From Candidatus Delongbacteria bacterium (GTDB lineage Bacteria; CAIWAD01): DNA of 64,000 bases. Made by a program: the position numbers and the translations under genes. The stretch lies in contig JBAYTZ010000003.1 of the NCBI GenBank assembly GCA_041675285.1, positions 310,001 through 374,000 of the forward strand. The letters run 5' to 3'. Below the pieces are notes generated by a model that was not told the origin of the DNA, did no database searches, and saw nothing but the letters and a program-made list of their open reading frames with translations. Each line of letters opens with the position of its first letter. Position 1 is the stretch's first letter. Shown in pieces: positions 61,925-64,000 of the stretch.

Positions 61925-63817
61925 TCAGATGCTGAGCCGCGTGGCGCGGTCGTAGTTGGTGAAGCGATCGTACAGCAGGCGCGTCAGGATGATGGCCGTG
62001 TACAGGTTGGCCACAAGGCCGATCATCAGGGTCAGCGCGAAGCCGCGGATGGGACCCGAGCCGAACTGGTACAGCACCACGCCGGCGATCAGGGTGGTCA
62101 GGTTGGAGTCGATGATGGCGGACATGGCGTTGGTGTAGCCCGCGTCCACGGCGGCCCGCACGGTCCGGCCCTTTTTCAGTTCCTCGCGGATGCGCTCCAG
62201 CACCAGGATGTTGGCGTCCACCGACATGCCGATGGTCAGCACCAGACCGGCGATGCCCGGCAGGGTCAACGTGGCATGGAAGCCCGCCATGGCCGCCGCG
62301 ATGAAGACCATGTTGGCCATCAGCGCCAGCACGGCGTAGACACCCGACAGCTTGTAGTAGACCATCATGAACAGCACGGTGAACGCGAAGGCCAGCAGGG
62401 CGGACATGGTGCCCTGCTTCAGGCTCTCGGCGCCCAGGGAGGGGCCGACGGTCCGCTCTTCCACCGGCTTCACGGTGGAGGGCAGCGCGCCGTGCTTGAG
62501 CAGGTTGGCCAGCTCTTTGGCCTCTTCGATGCTCTCCAGCCCTTCGATGATCGCCCGGCCGTTGGGGATCTTGTTGCGGATGTTGGGGGCCATGAAGACC
62601 TTGTTGTCCAACACGATGGCCAGCCGGCGGTTGACGTTGTCCCCCGTGATGCGCGCAAAGCGGCGGGCACCCTCGCGGGTCATGGCCAGCTCGACGATGG
62701 AGGCGCCGGCGCTGCCGCCGCTGCCCCCCTGGTTGATGTTCACGGCGGCGGATTCCAGGGCCTTGCCCGTCAGTTCCGCCTCGCGGTGCACCAGGAACAG
62801 CTCGGAGTACTTCTTGCCGCCCGTGTCCTCGGTCTTGCCCAGCAGGAAGATCTTGTCGGGGGGAATCAGCGCCTGAATGTCGGGGCGATCCAACACGGCC
62901 TGCACGCGGGAGCGGTTTTCCTCGGATACCAGCAGGCTGTTGCGGCCGGGGAAGACCGTCAGCAGTTCGAAGAACGAGGTCACGGCCTTGTTCGTGTCCG
63001 CGCTGGCCACGCGGGCGGTGTCGGTGCGGGCGGCCAGCGGGTCGAAGGCCGCGCTGTCCGTCTTGGCCGGCGCCGCGGCCTGGGCCGCGCTGTCGGGCTT
63101 GGCACTGGCCAGGGCCGTACTGTCCATCGCGGCGGAATCCACCACGGCGGGCAGGGGCTCGCCCTTGACGGCGGCGTTGATGGCTTCCAGCACCTGATTG
63201 GTGCGGGTCACCTCCTCCACCATCTTGAACTCCAGCAGGGCCGTCTTGCCGATCATCCGGCGGGCCGCTTCTGGATCACTCACGCCGGCCAGCTCCACCA
63301 CGATGCGGCGCTGGCCCTGCTTGGTGATGGAGGGCTCCTGGAGGCCCGAGCCGTCCACGCGGTTGCGCAGGATGACCAGGGAGTTGTCCACGGCGTCGGC
63401 GGCCTGCTGCTTCAGCATCGCCAGCAGTTCGTCGTTGCTCTGCTTGCGGTCGCCGAAGTACTCGCTGAGCTGGATGTCGGAGAACTCGTTCTGGAACAGC
63501 TCCCAGAAGTCGGTCAACGGCGTCAGCTTGCCGGCCACCCGATCCAGCCGCTCGTTGAAGCGGGCGTCCGGGGTGCGGGCCAGGCCGCGCATCAGCTCCA
63601 CCAGGTCCACTTCCAGGACCATGTGCATGCCGCCCTGCAGGTCCAGTCCACGCTTGATGGACTGTTTGCGCAGTTCCACCTGGGCATCCGGGGTGAGGGC
63701 CTTGAAGGCCTCCTCCCCCATGCTCGCCAGGCGCAGGGTGGGGAACAACTTCCAGGCGGCCAGCGCCAACAGGGCCGCAAAGATGATCCAGCGCAGTTTG
63801 TTGTTGTGCTGTTCCAT
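61925..63817 (-). CDS. secD: Protein translocase subunit SecD
   Basis: 630 residues from the ATG at 63817; in-frame TTG 63862 would add 15 residues before the first helix. RGLDLQGGMHMVLEVD near residue 55, a large periplasmic P1 region with an Ala/Lys/Asp-rich insert (~265-300), then ITGDNVNRRLAIVLDNKVF and LPGIAGLVLTIGMSVDANIL near 530 mark SecD. It leads the secDF operon. The 183 bases beyond it hold no gene; GCTCAGAC/GTCTGAGC (63905-63912, 63935-63942) is an inverted repeat of unknown meaning in its upstream region. Confidence 0.94.
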   Translation of the reverse strand: MEQHNNKLRWIIFAALLALAAWKLFPTLRLASMGEEAFKALTPDAQVELRKQSIKRGLDLQGGMHMVLEVDLVELMRGLARTPDARFNERLDRVAGKLTPLTDFWELFQNEFSDIQLSEYFGDRKQSNDELLAMLKQQAADAVDNSLVILRNRVDGSGLQEPSITKQGQRRIVVELAGVSDPEAARRMIGKTALLEFKMVEEVTRTNQVLEAINAAVKGEPLPAVVDSAAMDSTALASAKPDSAAQAAAPAKTDSAAFDPLAARTDTARVASADTNKAVTSFFELLTVFPGRNSLLVSEENRSRVQAVLDRPDIQALIPPDKIFLLGKTEDTGGKKYSELFLVHREAELTGKALESAAVNINQGGSGGSAGASIVELAMTREGARRFARITGDNVNRRLAIVLDNKVFMAPNIRNKIPNGRAIIEGLESIEEAKELANLLKHGALPSTVKPVEERTVGPSLGAESLKQGTMSALLAFAFTVLFMMVYYKLSGVYAVLALMANMVFIAAAMAGFHATLTLPGIAGLVLTIGMSVDANILVLERIREELKKGRTVRAAVDAGYTNAMSAIIDSNLTTLIAGVVLYQFGSGPIRGFALTLMIGLVANLYTAIILTRLLYDRFTNYDRATRLSI

Positions 63818-64000
63818 GGTGATGGAAAGCTCCTTCGTCGTCAGCTGAACGATTTTTTGCAAACCTTGAAGTTAGAATGGACCCGCCCAAGATGCAACGC
63901 ATCTGCTCAGACAATTGAGCCTCCACCCATTGGAGTCTGAGCCTGTTATTCAGTGAACAAAACAGTCTGATGAGTACAGCTGCACTGGCTTGTCTCAGTG

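Overview
The window is about 64 kb from a GC-rich bacterial chromosome, with one AT-rich island. It looks like a flagellated member of the FCB (Fibrobacteres-Chlorobi-Bacteroidetes) assemblage or an uncultured relative. The evidence is a PorX-type response regulator with a PglZ domain, two exported proteins ending in the FlgD-Ig-like C-terminal sorting module used by type IX secretion clients (N-P-F-N-P followed by a terminal K-M-x-L-L-K), an OmpA/PD40 outer-membrane protein, and a flagellin-glycosylation locus. I cannot name a genus. No tRNA, rRNA or CRISPR array is visible.

Region 1 (1-9.7 kb) is a purine or 'selenate-type' catabolic operon. It runs: the C-terminus of a probable xanthine-dehydrogenase-like protein, a YgfK-like iron-sulfur protein lacking the FAD/NAD(P) half, a hydantoinase/allantoinase, SsnA, a PLP lyase, YgeY, YgeW, a hairpin terminator, and a threonine-synthase-like PLP enzyme. 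The first genes overlap by 4-8 bp.

Region 2 (9.8-28.9 kb) is one long operon of 15 genes joined mostly by ATGA or GTGA overlaps. It has an excellent sigma-54 promoter at the front and an intrinsic terminator at the end. It encodes a nonulosonic-acid route (NeuA, NeuB, NeuC, CBS-nucleotidyltransferase, DegT aminotransferase), a formyltransferase, MAF-type proteins, two GT9 enzymes, two CgeB-like glycosyltransferases, a 1210-residue multi-domain glycosyltransferase and two small helical proteins. The likely product is glycosylated flagellin. A 940-residue TPR protein follows on its own.

Region 3 (about 31.8-41.3 kb) is an integrated mobile element. It contains a P4-type integrase beside a 22-bp imperfect direct repeat that recurs at the far end, a small hypothetical gene, an AlpA-type regulator, a Toprim/DUF3987 replication protein, a phased iteron-like array, two AT-rich exported proteins that share an N-terminal domain but carry different repeat domains (beta-helix versus RCC1-like), and a DUF5681-like protein.

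Region 4 (41.4-46 kb) carries thioredoxin, two tandem TlpA-type lipoproteins, a beta-flower-like exported protein, a YbjN-like protein and an OmpA/PD40 protein.

Region 5 (46-54.6 kb) carries two large exported proteins, each with a sigma-54-like promoter and a long leader. They are followed by a fusion of an [FeFe]-hydrogenase-type sensor domain to a chemotaxis signalling domain, preceded by a sigma-28-like promoter and a structured leader. This is a candidate hydrogen or redox chemosensor.

Region 6 (54.6-64 kb, minus strand) is housekeeping: SecD, SecF, terminator, PurA, TerC, MEMO-family protein, DUF2520 protein, PorX and TsaE.
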